NCBI GenBank assembly: GCA_947589605.1
Contig: CANQBR010000010.1
Coordinates: 1 to 50,186, forward strand
DNA: 50,186 bases
Reading direction: 5' to 3'
From: an uncultured Phascolarctobacterium sp.
GTDB taxonomy: Bacteria; Bacillota; Negativicutes; Acidaminococcales; Acidaminococcaceae
Both the position numbers and the translations under genes were made by a program. Below the pieces are notes generated by a model that ran no database searches, was not told where the DNA came from, and worked only from the letters and a program-made list of their open reading frames with translations. How positions within the stretch are numbered: position 1 is the stretch's first letter; the number at the start of each line of letters is the position of its first letter. Of this stretch, positions 10,401 to 20,876 are shown in pieces.

Positions 10401-11556
10401 CGCTCTTGATGTTGTTGGCTTGGCCGGCGTTGATCAGCCGCTTCATAACAAAAGGTTTGAAAAGCTCCAGCGCCATCTCCTTAGGCAGGCCGCACTGGTG
10501 CATCTTCAATTCCGGGCCTACCACGATAACACTGCGGCCGGAATAATCGACCCTCTTGCCCAGAAGATTTTGACGGAAACGGCCCTGCTTGCCCTTCAGC
10601 ATGTCCGAAAGAGATTTCAACGGCCTATTGCCCGGGCCTGTCACCGGCCGCCCGCGACGGCCGTTGTCTATCAGAGCATCCACGGCCTCCTGCAGCATTC
10701 TCTTTTCGTTGCGGACGATGATGTCGGGGGCGTGCAGTTCCAAAAGTCTTTTCAAACGATTGTTGCGATTGATGACCCGGCGATAAAGATCGTTAAGATC
10801 GGAGGTGGCAAAACGGCCTCCGTCCAGTTGTACCATCGGCCGTAATTCCGGCGGGATGACCGGCACCACGTCGAGGATCATCCATTCGGGCCTATTGCCG
10901 GACTTAAGGAAAGCTTCGCACACTTCCAGGCGGCGCACCGCTCTTACCTTCTTCTGGCCGGTAGACTCACGCATCTCCTTGCGCAACTGGGCGGTGAGCT
11001 CTTCCAGATCGATCTCCTGCAACAACTCTTTGATGGCTTGAGCGCCCATCCCCACTTTAAAGTCGGAGCCGTATTTGTCTCTGGCTTCTTTATACTCGTT
11101 CTCTGACAGCAACTGCTTCTTTTGCAGGTCCGTATCAGCCGGGTCAAGAACGATGTATTGGGCAAAATAGAGCACTCTCTCCAAGTTGCGGGGAGAAATG
11201 TCCAAGATGAGCCCCATCCTGCTGGGTATGCCTTTAAAATACCAGATGTGAGACACAGGAGCGGCCAACTCGATGTGACCCATCCTATCCCGCCGCACCT
11301 TGCTTCTGGTGACCTCTACGCCGCACTTGTCGCAGATTATGCCCTTGTAGCGGATGCGCTTATATTTGCCGCAGTGGCACTCCCAGTCCTTGGTGGGTCC
11401 GAAGATCCTCTCGCAAAAGAGACCGTCCCGTTCGGGTTTCAAAGTTCTGTAGTTGATAGTCTCCGGCTTCTTGACCTCTCCGTAGGACCAATTTCTGATT
11501 TGTTCGGGAGAAGCCAGGCTGATACGCATAGATACGAAATTGTTAACATCTAACAA
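7426..11556 (-). CDS. rpoC: DNA-directed RNA polymerase subunit beta'
   Basis: Catalytic subunit of RNA polymerase. The 1376-residue protein shows the N-terminal zinc-binding cysteines (C60, C62, C75, C78), the active-site [12 protein letters not shown] (about residue 450), the second zinc site [19 protein letters not shown] (about residue 1025), then [18 protein letters not shown]. It is longer than the roughly 1200 residues common in Bacilli. Much of the excess lies at about residues 830-1012, where a short module of the form GR-LAE-ilD-dG-vL-I appears three times rather than once, with acidic linkers. The C-terminal tail is acidic. It follows rpoB after 18 bases. Confidence 0.98.
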   Translation of the reverse strand: MLDVNNFVSMRISLASPEQIRNWSYGEVKKPETINYRTLKPERDGLFCERIFGPTKDWECHCGKYKRIRYKGIICDKCGVEVTRSKVRRDRMGHIELAAPVSHIWYFKGIPSRMGLILDISPRNLERVLYFAQYIVLDPADTDLQKKQLLSENEYKEARDKYGSDFKVGMGAQAIKELLQEIDLEELTAQLRKEMRESTGQKKVRAVRRLEVCEAFLKSGNRPEWMILDVVPVIPPELRPMVQLDGGRFATSDLNDLYRRVINRNNRLKRLLELHAPDIIVRNEKRMLQEAVDALIDNGRRGRPVTGPGNRPLKSLSDMLKGKQGRFRQNLLGKRVDYSGRSVIVVGPELKMHQCGLPKEMALELFKPFVMKRLINAGQANNIKSAKRMVERANDEVWDVLEEVIKEHPVLLNRAPTLHRLGIQAFEPILSEGRAIKLHPLVCTAYNADFDGDQMAVHLPLSAEAQAEARVLMMSVNNILAPKDGSPVAVPTQDMVLGSYYLTIVKKGAKGEGKRFSSVEEAQLAHFHGFVDLQAEIKVYIPNSHIVDEPSDEGQSLVITTVGNTIFNGELPKELRYYHKEKNEQGVEEWHLGKLINKDELGKLVAKAHRLYGNLGTAEVLDIVKKMGYDSACKSGISIATSDIQIPAEKAQILEATEKEVDRTERLYRRGLLSSEERYRKVIDLWTKTTQEIKERLMGHTMDRFNPVFMMADSGARGNEQQIRQLAGMRGLMADPSGRIIDRPIKSNFREGLTILEYFISTHGARKGLADTALRTADSGYLTRRLVDVAQDVIVREEDCDVISLNLTRERNRIYKNEIGYSSGKLKELICGRTLAGSVVDAEGELLAEADTLLTAELFDKFLESKVEEISLYPKAEQSAADDKETVRINIADDRINAVLEENILRSYNGKEVAEDVVNGEEEVLAQAGSILDRELLERILADGSVKILRIRNNEIAGIEVAAITEASNTDKVTIIESLHDRIIGRHLAEDILDEDGNVLYKRNDYITEPIAQAICGMREKVRIRSVLTCKAKFGVCRKCYGRNLATGKKVDVGEAVGTIAAQSIGEPGTQLTMRTFHTGGVAGGDDITRGLPRVEELFEARKPKHPGLLSETSGKVQVLEEGNKRTVYVTDEEGTARRYDIPYGAKLSVRDEQMIARGDRITEGSLNPHDVLRICGVSAVQEYLVSQVVSAYKEQGVGINSKHIEVMVRQMMRKIRVEEVGDTDLLPEEYVDIADFEAENARIIEEGKEPAKGRPMLLGITKASLATDSFLSAASFQETTRVLTDAAIKGKVDPLLGLKENVIIGKLIPAGTGMGRYRDVQLKYNRPDMQDEETAEEERPEAEDDVSKIAETTVYEPAVESTEGEASIAQADGEV

Positions 11557-11574
11557 GAATAATCCGCCCCCTTC

Positions 11575-14500
11575 TTACTCCCCGTCGCTATCCCGCTCAT
11601 CAGAGCCGATAGCAACGTCTTCTTCATAGGTCTCTTCTTCGTCGTAAGCTGTCTCCTCTTCGGGAGCATAGCCTGCGACATCGTCATAATCATCTTCACC
11701 GGTGTAAGCGGTATCGGTCTCTACGGCGAAGTTGCCTATATCGGCGATAAGGTCTCCCACGTCATCGGGGCTCCCTTCCGTTTCTTCGCCTTCTTCGGTA
11801 AATTCGTTATATGTTCCGTAGTTCTCTTCGTTTTGGCCGCCGATATCCAAGTCTATGCTGCGAGCAGTGGCTTCGATATCCTCATCGGTGTCTTTAAGAG
11901 AAATTTCTTCGTCGTCCTCATCCAAAACTTTGATGTCCAGACCGATGGACTGCAACTCTTTCACCAACACTTTAAAGGACTCGGGTATGCCCGGATCGGG
12001 GACGTTCTCGCCCTTCACGATGGCTTCGTAGGTCTTCACTCGGCCCACCACATCGTCCGACTTAACGGTGAGGATCTCCTGTAAGGTGTGAGCAGCGCCG
12101 TAGGCTTCCAAAGCCCACACTTCCATCTCGCCGAAACGCTGTCCGCCGAATTGCGCCTTGCCGCCCAGAGGCTGCTGAGTCACCAGCGAGTAGGGTCCGG
12201 TGCTGCGGGCGTGGATCTTGTCATCCACCAAGTGATGGAGCTTCAGCATGTAGGTGAGCCCGACGGTAACTTTATTGTCAAAAGGCTCGCCGGTGCGCCC
12301 GTCATAGATGGTCGTCTTGGCCACCTTGTCTATGCCGGCCAGTTCGAGAGCGGAGGCTATATCCTGTTCCTTGGCCCCGTCGAAAACGGGCACGGAGATC
12401 TGCACCGCTCTGATGCTCTCGTCGCCGAACTTATCGATCTCTACGGTCTCGGGCATACCGTACTTTTCGTAATCGTAACCGTGTTGGATCAATTTATCGA
12501 CCAGACCTTCGGCGTTATTTTCTATCATCATGCCCAAGGAACGCGCCGCCCAGCCCAGATGATTCTCCAAGATCTGACCGATATTCATACGGCTGGGTAC
12601 GCCCAAAGGATTCAACACGATGTGCACCGGTTCGCCGGAAGGCAAAAACGGCATGTCTTCTCTGGCCATGATGCGGCTGACAACGCCCTTGTTACCGTGG
12701 CGGCCGGCCATCTTATCGCCTTCCGAGATCTTCCGTTTCTGAGCGATGTGCACCCGCACTTGCTCGTTGATGCCGGGAGGAAGCTCGTCATTGTTCTCTC
12801 TGCTGAAAACTTTGATGCTGACGATCTTGCCGGCCTCGCCGTGAGGCACCCGCAGAGAACTGTCTCTCACCTCTCTGGCCTTTTCGCCGAAAATGGCTCT
12901 CAACAAACGTTCCTCTGCCGTAAGTTCCGTCTCGCCTTTGGGAGTGACCTTGCCTACCAAGATATCTCCGGGCCGCACTTCGGCGCCTACCCGAATGATG
13001 CCTCTCTCGTCCAGATCTTTCAGAGCTTCCTCGGAGACGTTGGGTATCTCTCTGGTGATCTCTTCTCTGCCCAGTTTGGTATCTCGGGCGTCGCAGTTAT
13101 ATTCTTCGATGTGGATGGAAGTGAAGACATCGGCCTTCACCAGATCCTCGTTCAAAAGCACGGCATCTTCGTAGTTATAACCCTCCCAAGGCATATAAGC
13201 TACAATGACATTGTGGCCCAGCGCCAGCTCGCCGTGATCGGTGGCAGGACCGTCCGCCAAGACCTGTCCGGCGGTGACCCGATCGTTTTTGAAGACGATG
13301 GGACGCTGATTGATGCAAGTGCCCTGATTGGAGCGTTTGAATTTCAACAGCTGATATTTATCTATGGGGCCCTCATCGGTGCGTACTTCGATCACATCGC
13401 CGGTGACTTTGCTGACAACGCCGGAGTGTTTGGCCAAAACGCAGACGCCGCTGTCCACCGCCACTTTGTATTCCATGCCGGTGCCGATGATAGGGGCTTG
13501 AGTGCAAAGCAGAGGCACGGCCTGCCGCTGCATGTTGGCGCCCATCAGCGCGCGGTTGGCATCGTCGTTTTCCAAGAAGGGGATGAGAGCTGTAGCTATG
13601 GACACGACCTGTTTAGGCGATACGTCCATATAGTCCACCCGATCGGGGGGCAGGCTCAGCACATCGTCCTTACGTCTGGCAGTGACTCTTTCGCCCAAAA
13701 AGTAACCGTTTTCATCCAAAGGTTCGTTGGCCTGAGCGATGATGTAGCGGTCTTCCATATCGGCGGTCATATAGCGGGTGGTATCGGTGACCCGTTTGTT
13801 TTTCTTGTCGACGACGCGATAAGGAGTCTCGATAAAACCGTATTCGTTGATGCGGGCGTAGGTGGACAAAGAACCGATGAGGCCGATGTTGGGACCTTCG
13901 GGGGTCTCGATGGGGCACATACGGCCATAGTGAGAGTTGTGCACATCGCGCACTTCATAGCCTGCTCTCTCGCGGGAAAGGCCGCCGGGCCCCAAAGCGC
14001 TGAGACGGCGCTTATGGGTCAGCTCAGCCAAAGGATTGTTTTGATCCATGAACTGAGACAACTGGCTGCTTCCGAAAAATTCTTTGATGGCGGCCACCAC
14101 GGGGCGGATATTGATCAAAGCCTGAGGGGTGATGACCTCGGAGTCCTGAATGGTCATCCTTTCTTTGACCACTCTCTCCATCCTGGCCAAACCGATGCGG
14201 AACTGATTCTGCAGCAATTCGCCGACGCAACGTACGCGGCGATTGCCCAGATGGTCGATGTCGTCCCCTTTGCCGTGGCCTTCCATCAGATTCAGCAGAT
14301 AACCGAAAGAGGCATAAATATCTTCTACGGTCACCGTCCTTCGATCGGCGGGTATGCCGCCGATGAAGAGCAACCGCATGGGGCCGTTGTGCTCTTTGAT
14401 ATCGATGCGATAAAGGCCGGGAGCGGCGTAGATGCCGCTTTCTTCTACCTTGTCCAGCATCTCGGCCGTCATTTTGGTGTTGGCGGGAAGGATGATCTCA

Positions 14501-15393
14501 CCCGTCTGCTTGTCCACCATGTGCTCAGCCAGCACCGTGCCTTCCAAACGATTGCGCCAACCTAATTTCTGATTGATCTTATAGCGGCCTACAACAGCCA
14601 GATCGTAGCGCTTTCTGTCAAAGAAACTGGCTTCGATCAGAGCAGTGGCATTCTCCAAAATGGCAGGCTCGCCGGGCCGCAATTTTTTGTAAACTTCCAG
14701 TTTGGCCTCGTCCTGATTTTTGGTGGTGTCCCGCTCTAAAGTATTGCGCAGATATTTGCTGTCGCCGAAAAGATCTATCATATCCTGATCGGCAGACAGC
14801 CCCAAGGCGCGAAGCAACACCGTGGCCGGCAATTTACGGGTCCTGTCCATGCGGGCATAGATCACATCATTGAGGTCGGTCTCGTATTCCATCCACGCCC
14901 CTCTGTTGGGGATGATGGTGGTGCCGTATATTTTTTTGCCGCTGGCATCCATGTCCACGCTGTAATAAACGCCGGGAGAACGCACCAGCTGGCTGACTAT
15001 CACTCTTTCGGCTCCGTTGATGATAAAGGTGCCGGTATCCGTCATCTTGGGGAAGTCGCCCATGAAGACATCGGTCTCTTTGACAGTGCCGCCCACTTTA
15101 TCGGACAGACGCACAGTGACCTTGAGGGGTGCGGAGTAGGTCTCGTCTCTTTCTTTGCACTCCTCCATATTGTGCTTGGGCTCTTCAAAATAGAATTTCT
15201 CGAAGCTCAATTCCGTATTGCCGGTGAAGTCTTTGATGGGAGAAATATCACGGAAGATCTCCATGAGCCCCTTCTCCAGAAACCACTCGTAGGATTTCTT
15301 TTGAATGTCGATCAGGTGGGGCATGGCCAAGACTTCGTTGATTCTTGCGTAGCTGTAACGCTTCCGTTCACCTACGGGAACCAGTTTAAACAT
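11575..15393 (-). CDS. rpoB: DNA-directed RNA polymerase subunit beta
   Basis: Beta subunit of RNA polymerase, 1272 residues. The rifampicin-binding cluster near residues 438-470 reads [20 protein letters not shown] followed by [10 protein letters not shown]; the residues most often changed in resistance (Asp, His and Ser) are wild type. Other landmarks are [11 protein letters not shown] and the C-terminal [25 protein letters not shown]. The last 70 or so residues form an unusually acidic, Tyr-containing tail ([15 protein letters not shown]). rpoC follows directly. The upstream neighbour is a VanZ-like gene, not rplL, so rpoBC forms its own unit with a promoter at 15589-15618. Confidence 0.98.
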   Translation of the reverse strand: MFKLVPVGERKRYSYARINEVLAMPHLIDIQKKSYEWFLEKGLMEIFRDISPIKDFTGNTELSFEKFYFEEPKHNMEECKERDETYSAPLKVTVRLSDKVGGTVKETDVFMGDFPKMTDTGTFIINGAERVIVSQLVRSPGVYYSVDMDASGKKIYGTTIIPNRGAWMEYETDLNDVIYARMDRTRKLPATVLLRALGLSADQDMIDLFGDSKYLRNTLERDTTKNQDEAKLEVYKKLRPGEPAILENATALIEASFFDRKRYDLAVVGRYKINQKLGWRNRLEGTVLAEHMVDKQTGEIILPANTKMTAEMLDKVEESGIYAAPGLYRIDIKEHNGPMRLLFIGGIPADRRTVTVEDIYASFGYLLNLMEGHGKGDDIDHLGNRRVRCVGELLQNQFRIGLARMERVVKERMTIQDSEVITPQALINIRPVVAAIKEFFGSSQLSQFMDQNNPLAELTHKRRLSALGPGGLSRERAGYEVRDVHNSHYGRMCPIETPEGPNIGLIGSLSTYARINEYGFIETPYRVVDKKNKRVTDTTRYMTADMEDRYIIAQANEPLDENGYFLGERVTARRKDDVLSLPPDRVDYMDVSPKQVVSIATALIPFLENDDANRALMGANMQRQAVPLLCTQAPIIGTGMEYKVAVDSGVCVLAKHSGVVSKVTGDVIEVRTDEGPIDKYQLLKFKRSNQGTCINQRPIVFKNDRVTAGQVLADGPATDHGELALGHNVIVAYMPWEGYNYEDAVLLNEDLVKADVFTSIHIEEYNCDARDTKLGREEITREIPNVSEEALKDLDERGIIRVGAEVRPGDILVGKVTPKGETELTAEERLLRAIFGEKAREVRDSSLRVPHGEAGKIVSIKVFSRENNDELPPGINEQVRVHIAQKRKISEGDKMAGRHGNKGVVSRIMAREDMPFLPSGEPVHIVLNPLGVPSRMNIGQILENHLGWAARSLGMMIENNAEGLVDKLIQHGYDYEKYGMPETVEIDKFGDESIRAVQISVPVFDGAKEQDIASALELAGIDKVAKTTIYDGRTGEPFDNKVTVGLTYMLKLHHLVDDKIHARSTGPYSLVTQQPLGGKAQFGGQRFGEMEVWALEAYGAAHTLQEILTVKSDDVVGRVKTYEAIVKGENVPDPGIPESFKVLVKELQSIGLDIKVLDEDDEEISLKDTDEDIEATARSIDLDIGGQNEENYGTYNEFTEEGEETEGSPDDVGDLIADIGNFAVETDTAYTGEDDYDDVAGYAPEEETAYDEEETYEEDVAIGSDERDSDGE

Positions 15394-15492
15394 GCACTCT
15401 ACATCCTTTCCGGTAGAAGTTTACCTAAAACGATTTTCTCCGACCGAACAAAACATCAGACAAAAGCTCCGTCGTTTTGCCCGTCGAGAACC

Positions 15493-15541
15493 AAAAAACG
15501 GGAGAAAGGGGCCGATCTTTGTCTGCCGCCTTGCTCCCGTT
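15493..15541 (-). promoter_or_regulatory. Terminator-like hairpin in the rpoB leader
   Basis: In the roughly 190-base leader between the rpoB promoter and start codon, AACGGGAG pairs with CTCCCGTT across about 29 bases. The second arm runs into a stretch of six T residues on the minus strand. This resembles an intrinsic terminator inside a leader and could attenuate rpoBC expression. The rest of the 270-base gap holds no convincing gene. Confidence 0.5.
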
Positions 15542-15588
15542 CAACCACTGACCCAGTGCAAAAGCAAATATAACCAAAATGGACTTTA

Positions 15589-15618
15589 ATTTTACCATTC
15601 GATCAAAAATTTTGTCAA
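15589..15618 (-). promoter_or_regulatory. Strong promoter for rpoBC
   Basis: On the minus strand a perfect -35 (TTGACA, 15613-15618) and TAAAAT (15589-15594) are 18 bases apart. TGG precedes the -10 and the spacer is AT-rich. It is one of the two best consensus promoters in the window and fits an operon encoding core polymerase. Confidence 0.8.
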
Positions 15619-15663
15619 GAAAAAATTTTTCAGTCTCACAGCAACGACGACACTTTATTTTTT

Positions 15664-16098
15664 TCAACTGCGCAGCCACTGCCACAATCTGTGCAGGAAA
15701 AAGAAAGTGCACGCGCCGCCGAAGTCTAAGAAAATATCTGCGACGCTGGAGGTGCGGCCCGGCGAACTCAACTGAATATATTCGTCCGTCACTGCCGCAA
15801 ATAGAGCCAAAAGCAACACATAGCCGTTGGCCGCAGTTTTTTTGAAAAAACAGTCCAATGTTTTACACAAGCAAAAGCTTAAAACTCCGAACTCGCAAAA
15901 GTGGGCCGCTTTGCGGATCAAGTGCTCGAGATCGCCTGCGTATCGCAGGCCCGTCAAGTCCAGCATCCATTCTGCCGCTGCCGTCACCATAGCGCTCAAG
16001 CGTCCTGACTCCTGCATAGGCAGAGATGAATTATAGAAGATGAAAGCCGTCAGCAAAACTGTAAGAAGGGCCCAGAGCAAACCTCGTCTCGTTCTCAT
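15664..16098 (-). CDS. VanZ-like family membrane protein
   Basis: A 144-residue membrane protein of the VanZ-like family, named after an accessory protein of teicoplanin resistance but widespread with no settled function. The family pattern is clear: an N-terminal helix, HLIRKAAHFCEFGVLSF in the middle, then TDEYIQLSSPGRTSSVADIFLDFGG and a last helix. It begins 6 bases after the folD stop with a poor Shine-Dalgarno, suggesting coupling to the fhs-folD transcript. There is no sign of a vancomycin-resistance cluster nearby, so resistance should not be inferred. Confidence 0.85.
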   Translation of the reverse strand: MRTRRGLLWALLTVLLTAFIFYNSSLPMQESGRLSAMVTAAAEWMLDLTGLRYAGDLEHLIRKAAHFCEFGVLSFCLCKTLDCFFKKTAANGYVLLLALFAAVTDEYIQLSSPGRTSSVADIFLDFGGACTFFFLHRLWQWLRS

Positions 16099-16104
16099 GA
16101 TCTT

Positions 16105-16956
16105 TTAGGAAAGATGACGGCAAAGGGCCTCGGCCACCATCATGTTGCTGACTATCCCGACGCCGCCGGGCACAGGTGTGTAAGCGGCAGCCTTAGCCAA
16201 AGCGGCCGGAGCTATATCACCGACTACCGAAGAACCGTTGCCCGAGGGATCGGGCACCACGTTGATGCCCACGTCCACCAGCACGGCCCCCTCTTTGACC
16301 ATATCGGCCGTGACAAAGCCGGCCCTGCCCACCGCAGAGAAAAGAATGTCGGCCTCTCGACAAAGCTCGGCCAGATTTACCGTTTTGGTGTGACAGACGG
16401 TCACCGTAGCATCCCGCTGCAGGCACAAAAGAGCCAAAGGCTTGCCCACCACGTTGCTGCGCCCTAAGATCACTACCCTCTTTCCCGACAGAGAGATGCG
16501 ATAATAGTCTAAGATGGCCAAACAAGCCCGGGGAGTGCAGGGAGCCCAGCGGTTACGGCCGGCATAAAATTCTCCCATGTTGCCGCTGTTGAAACAATCT
16601 ACATCTTTATTGGCGGCGATGACGGCTGCCGCTTCCGCTCCTTTGATAGGCGCGGGCATGGGCAGAAGAGGAAGGATGCCGGTAACGTAACGGTTGCGGT
16701 TCAACTTTTTGATCAAAGCCACCACTTCTTCCTGAGTAGCAGAAGCAGGGCGCAAGAGCTCTTTTGTTTCTCCGCCCAAAGAAGCCATCATTTTCGCCAA
16801 TCTGTTTTTGTAAACATGACTGGCCTCGTCATCTCCTACCACGATCACATTCAAAGAAGTGATCAGGCCTCTGTCTTTGGCAGCGGCGATCTTGGCGGCG
16901 ATCGCCCGACGGTAATGATCTGCTACCGGCTTGCCGGCCATTATCAACTGTTCCAT
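16105..16956 (-). CDS. folD: FolD-family methylene-THF dehydrogenase/cyclohydrolase with replaced catalytic residues
   Basis: FolD normally oxidises 5,10-methylene-THF to methenyl-THF with NADP and hydrolyses it to 10-formyl-THF. The 283-residue product has the family fold: VGDDEASHVY near residue 45, KDVDCFN near 118, the nucleotide-binding GRSNVVGKPLALL and the C-terminal PVPGGVGIVSNMM. Two catalytic positions differ. The lysine four residues after the conserved Tyr (Tyr49) is Leu53, and the usual Gln in GILVQLPLP is Leu97 (GILPLLPMP). Tyr49 and Asp120 remain. In studied FolD enzymes that Lys and Gln are needed for cyclohydrolase activity, so function here may be partial. ATG start with GAGGAG upstream; fhs lies 17 bases upstream. 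Confidence 0.88.
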   Translation of the reverse strand: MEQLIMAGKPVADHYRRAIAAKIAAAKDRGLITSLNVIVVGDDEASHVYKNRLAKMMASLGGETKELLRPASATQEEVVALIKKLNRNRYVTGILPLLPMPAPIKGAEAAAVIAANKDVDCFNSGNMGEFYAGRNRWAPCTPRACLAILDYYRISLSGKRVVILGRSNVVGKPLALLCLQRDATVTVCHTKTVNLAELCREADILFSAVGRAGFVTADMVKEGAVLVDVGINVVPDPSGNGSSVVGDIAPAALAKAAAYTPVPGGVGIVSNMMVAEALCRHLS

Positions 16957-16973
16957 AAGCAGCTCCTCTTTAT

Positions 16974-18644
16974 TCAAAACAGCCCGCTGATCAAGCCTGC
17001 ATCGTTGACGTCGATCTTTTCCGCTGCCGGAACTTTGGGCAGGCCCGGCATGGTCATGATGTCGCCGCAAAGGGCAACGACGAAACCGGCGCCGGCGGAG
17101 AGGCGGCAATTTTTGATGTTGATCTTAAAGCCTTCGGGCCGTCCCAAAAGGCCGGCGTCGTCGGAGAAAGAGTACTGGGTCTTGGCCATGCACACCGGCA
17201 GTTGACCGTAGCCCATAGCGGTGAAATCCTGCAGAGCCTTGTCCGCCTCTTTGCTGTAAACTACTCCGTCCGCTCCGTAGATCTCTTTGGCTATGGTCTC
17301 GATCTTTTCTTTGAGCGAGGCTTCATCGGGGTAGATGGGCGCAAAATCGGCCTTGCCGCTGTCGGCAAGTTTCACTACTTCCTCGGCCAGCTCCACGCCA
17401 CCTTGTCCGCCTTGGCAGAAAACATCGGAAAGAGCCACCGGCACGCCCAGTTCGGCGCAATGAGAACGCACCGCCTCGATCTCTTCCGGAGTATCTTGAG
17501 CGAAGATGTTGATGGCCACTACCAGCGGCACCCGGAACTTGCCGATATTTTCGATGTGCTTGTCCAAATTGCACAGGCCCGCTTTCACAGCCGCCGCGTT
17601 GGGCTGTTTCAAGTCGGCCTTAGCCACACCGCCGTGCATCTTCAGGGCCCGGACCGTAGCCACTAATACCGCAGCGTCCGGTTTCAGGCCGGCGAAACGG
17701 CACTTGATATCGAAGAATTTTTCTGCGCCCAAGTCGGCGCCGAAGCCGGCCTCTGTGATGGTGTAGTCGGCCAAACGCATAGCCGTTTGCGTGGCCATGA
17801 CGCTGTTGCAGCCGTGGGCGATGTTGGCGAAGGGGCCGCCGTGGATGATGGCCGGCACATTTTCTATGGTCTGCACCAAATTAGGTTTCAGCGCATCTTT
17901 CAAAAGGGCGGCCATGGCGCCCTGAGCTTTTAACTGACCGGCAGTGACCGGTTTGCCTGCGTAATCGTAGGCCACGATGATCCGAGCCAATCTCTCTTTG
18001 AGATCGGGCAGATCTTTGGCCAAACAGAGGATGGCCATCACTTCGGAGGCCACCGTGATATCGAAACCGTCTTGACGGGGCACGCCGTGGGCCTTGCCCC
18101 CGAGCCCTATGACGATGTTTCGCAAAGCCCGATCGTTCATGTCTACCACGCGCTTCCATACCACCCGGCGAGGATCGATGCCCAGCGCATTGCCCTGCTG
18201 CATGTGGTTGTCCAACATGGCGGACAGCAGCATGTGAGCGGAAGTGATGGCGTGAAAATCACCGGTGAAGTGAAGATTGATGTCTTCCATCGGCACTACC
18301 TGAGAATAGCCGCCGCCGGCAGCTCCGCCTTTGATGCCCATGCAGGGACCGAGGGAAGGCTCTCTGAGAGCCACGATGACTTTTTTGCCGCACAGGGCCA
18401 AGCCCTGCGCCAAACCTACGGTCGTGGTAGACTTGCCTTCTCCGGCCGGGGTGGGAGTGATGGCCGTCACCAGCACCAGCTTGCCCGGTTTTTTCGCCGC
18501 CAAACGGCGGATGAGATCCATGGACAATTTGGCCTTATAGTGACCGTAGTGCTCGATGTCGTCTTCGGCTATGCCGAGACTTGCAGCCACCTGACTGATC
18601 TTCAACATTTTGGCCTGCTGAGCTATCTCGATATCGCTTAACAT
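16974..18644 (-). CDS. fhs: Formate-tetrahydrofolate ligase
   Basis: Makes 10-formyl-THF from formate, THF and ATP, linking formate to purine, serine or acetyl-CoA pathways in anaerobes. The 556-residue length matches the family. The ATP site [16 protein letters not shown] is at about residues 62-78, followed by [23 protein letters not shown]-type sequence, the [15 protein letters not shown] segment and [18 protein letters not shown]. The start has GGGAGG 5 bases upstream. It is first in fhs-folD-vanZ. No strong promoter was found in the 222-base gap upstream, which holds AT tracts but no gene. Confidence 0.97.
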   Translation of the reverse strand: MLSDIEIAQQAKMLKISQVAASLGIAEDDIEHYGHYKAKLSMDLIRRLAAKKPGKLVLVTAITPTPAGEGKSTTTVGLAQGLALCGKKVIVALREPSLGPCMGIKGGAAGGGYSQVVPMEDINLHFTGDFHAITSAHMLLSAMLDNHMQQGNALGIDPRRVVWKRVVDMNDRALRNIVIGLGGKAHGVPRQDGFDITVASEVMAILCLAKDLPDLKERLARIIVAYDYAGKPVTAGQLKAQGAMAALLKDALKPNLVQTIENVPAIIHGGPFANIAHGCNSVMATQTAMRLADYTITEAGFGADLGAEKFFDIKCRFAGLKPDAAVLVATVRALKMHGGVAKADLKQPNAAAVKAGLCNLDKHIENIGKFRVPLVVAINIFAQDTPEEIEAVRSHCAELGVPVALSDVFCQGGQGGVELAEEVVKLADSGKADFAPIYPDEASLKEKIETIAKEIYGADGVVYSKEADKALQDFTAMGYGQLPVCMAKTQYSFSDDAGLLGRPEGFKINIKNCRLSAGAGFVVALCGDIMTMPGLPKVPAAEKIDVNDAGLISGLF

Positions 18645-18866
18645 TTTTACCTCCCGCTTTCCCGGCGCTGCCGAAAAATTTTCCTATCGTTTTTGAAAAT
18701 CATAAAATGTTTTTTCTTCCGAGCTTTTCGTCGGCTTCGAAAAAAATTTCGCTGCCTTTTCTATTCTTCCCGCTCTTTTTCTTTTCCTGCCTGCCCAAAG
18801 GCCGGCGAGGCCGCCGCTTTTGGCTTTCACAAAAGCTTCACACTTATTTTGAAAGGCGGCGAAAAA

Positions 18867-20876
18867 CTAACGGAACCAGATCTCCACCGTACTGCCTGCC
18901 TGAACTATGCTGCCGGCAGCAGGCTGCTGTTTATAAGCCCGGCCGTGCCCGTAGGGTTTGAGGCGCAGCTGCCCCTGCTGCAAAAGTTCGGCCGCATAAC
19001 GCAGATCTATCCCGGTGCAATCGGGGAGCCGCACTCTGCCGTCCGGCAACAACTGCAAACGGGGGAGCGGCCGAGCCTCTTCTTTGAGGGGGCCGCTCTT
19101 ATTTTTGCCGCTCAGCTCGGCCAGCGACGGCAGAGCGCTGCCGTCTTGGGGCTGTATCCCTTTGGCCACGAGGATCTGCTGCAGTGTATCTCTGAAGATG
19201 GGTGCAGAGACTTGGCTGCCGTAAAAAGCGCCTTTTGGCGTATCCAATATAACTATCATGGCATAAACGGGCTTATCGGCCGGGACGAAGCCCACGAAAG
19301 ATGCGATGTATTTTCCGGCGGCATAGCCGCCCTCCTCTGCCAATTTTTCCGCTGTACCCGTCTTGCCGGCTATCCTGTAGCCCTTAATAGCCGCAGTCTT
19401 GCCGCCTCCTTCGCTGACGACTTTTTCCATCATGTCCCGCATTTGGGCCGCCACCTGAGGAGTGATGACGCTGCGCACCACTTTCTTTTTTCCTTCTTTG
19501 ATGACTTCGCCGTTAGGAGCCGTCACTTTTTTAATAATGTAGGGCTGCAAAAGTTCTCCGCCGTTGGCGATGGCACTGATGGCTCTGAGGGCCTGCAACG
19601 GCGTGATGGCTATGCCCTGTCCTATGGCCATGGTGGCTACGTCGGGATCGTACATTTCATCGGGGTCGTAAAGAATGCCGCTTTCTTCTCCCGGCAGATC
19701 TATGCCGGTAGGCCGGCCGAAGCCGAAACGTTTGCTGTAATCGATCAGGCGCTTGGCCTTCAGTTGCATCCCCAACTGCACCATGCCCGTGTTGATGGAA
19801 AATTTTATCACTTCGGAAAAAGGTACCGGCCCTTTGCCTTCGTTGTCCCAATTGTGGATGACTCGGTCGGCGATCCTGATGCTGCCGTCATCTTGAAAAA
19901 CAGTGTCAGGTGTGACGATGCCTTCGCTGAGACCTGCGCAGCCTACGATGGGTTTGAAAACGGAGCCCGGCTCGTAGACCATGGAGATGGTCTTATTCAG
20001 CCAACTGTTTTGAGGATAGCGCCAATACTCGTTGGGATCGAAGGTGGGCCTGCTGACCATCCCCAAGATCTCTCCGGTATAGGGGTCCATGATGATGGCC
20101 GCCGCCCCCACTGCATGAGTGCGGACCAAAGCATCGTCCATGGCATCTTCCAAAATATATTGCATCTTACTGTCCAAAGTTAAATGGACGGTAGCGAGAG
20201 GTATCTCCTCTTTGCTCTGAACCTGCCCCGGCACGATGGGCCTTCCCTCCGCATCGACCCGCTGACTGCCGAAGGTGCGTGCCCCTCGCAGTATAGAATC
20301 CAATTCCAACTCTATGCCGTAGCGGCCGATGTCGTCGTCGCCGACGAAGCCCAACACTTGGGCCGCTACATTTTTTTTGACGTAGTAACGTTTGCTCTCT
20401 TCGATAAAATTGAAACCGGCGAATTTATTTTCGGCGATGATCTTGGCGGCCGCCTGATATTCTTTCGGCTCCAACGACCGCTTCACGTAGCGAAAATACA
20501 TCTCTTTATCGGTCAGGATTTCGTAGAGCTTCGCCTGTCTCATCCCCAGCACCGGAGCCAGCAGACCCGCCGCCTTGGCCACGTCCATGCCCTTGCCGGC
20601 CGCCTCATGTATGCGGTAAGGATTGGCTGTCAGAGTTTTTGCCATGATACTGGAGGCCAACTCGGCTCCGTTTCTGTCCACGATGCGGCCGCGAGGTGTG
20701 TTGCCCCGCTGTCTAAGCTCCACCTGCCGCTCGGCCATTTTGCCCAATTCTTCTCCTCTCAGCAACTGCAAGTAGGCCAAACGCAGACAAACGGCAAGAA
20801 AGACGAAGCCCACGAGGACGCAGACGACCGAGAAGCGTATCTTCCCGTCATATAAAGTGAAGCTCCCTTTTTTCAT
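18867..20876 (-). CDS. Penicillin-binding protein, FtsI/SpoVD type with a PASTA domain
   Basis: A class B transpeptidase that cross-links peptidoglycan. The about 669-residue protein has one N-terminal membrane helix (about 14-34), a PBP dimerisation domain beginning RGRIVDRNG, and a transpeptidase domain with SVFK (Ser near 304), SIN (near 359) and KTGT (near 506). A C-terminal PASTA domain (LPDCTGIDLRYAAELLQQ) follows. The ATG at 20876 overlaps the upstream ftsW stop as ATGA and has AGGTGG 5 bases before it; a GTG three codons earlier is less likely. Pairing with an FtsW/RodA polymerase gives a complete SEDS-PBP synthase unit. It could serve division or sporulation; no other division-cluster genes are nearby. 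Confidence 0.92.
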   Translation of the reverse strand: MKKGSFTLYDGKIRFSVVCVLVGFVFLAVCLRLAYLQLLRGEELGKMAERQVELRQRGNTPRGRIVDRNGAELASSIMAKTLTANPYRIHEAAGKGMDVAKAAGLLAPVLGMRQAKLYEILTDKEMYFRYVKRSLEPKEYQAAAKIIAENKFAGFNFIEESKRYYVKKNVAAQVLGFVGDDDIGRYGIELELDSILRGARTFGSQRVDAEGRPIVPGQVQSKEEIPLATVHLTLDSKMQYILEDAMDDALVRTHAVGAAAIIMDPYTGEILGMVSRPTFDPNEYWRYPQNSWLNKTISMVYEPGSVFKPIVGCAGLSEGIVTPDTVFQDDGSIRIADRVIHNWDNEGKGPVPFSEVIKFSINTGMVQLGMQLKAKRLIDYSKRFGFGRPTGIDLPGEESGILYDPDEMYDPDVATMAIGQGIAITPLQALRAISAIANGGELLQPYIIKKVTAPNGEVIKEGKKKVVRSVITPQVAAQMRDMMEKVVSEGGGKTAAIKGYRIAGKTGTAEKLAEEGGYAAGKYIASFVGFVPADKPVYAMIVILDTPKGAFYGSQVSAPIFRDTLQQILVAKGIQPQDGSALPSLAELSGKNKSGPLKEEARPLPRLQLLPDGRVRLPDCTGIDLRYAAELLQQGQLRLKPYGHGRAYKQQPAAGSIVQAGSTVEIWFR

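Noticed and set aside
13990-14085. Rifampicin-resistance mutation in rpoB
   Set aside because: The residues commonly changed in resistance match the wild-type pattern.
12088-14565. An 825-codon open frame on the plus strand opposite rpoB
   Set aside because: It mirrors the codon pattern of rpoB, has no family likeness and no good ribosome site. The same reasoning rejects 5097-6941 opposite hppA, 7945-9504 opposite rpoC and similar long frames.
15425-15712. A 95-codon minus-strand frame before rpoB
   Set aside because: It runs across the rpoB promoter and leader hairpin and overlaps the VanZ gene, so it is unlikely to be translated.
15664-16098. Vancomycin or teicoplanin resistance from the VanZ-like gene
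   Set aside because: No vanH/A/X or regulator genes are present, and VanZ-like proteins are common in bacteria without resistance.
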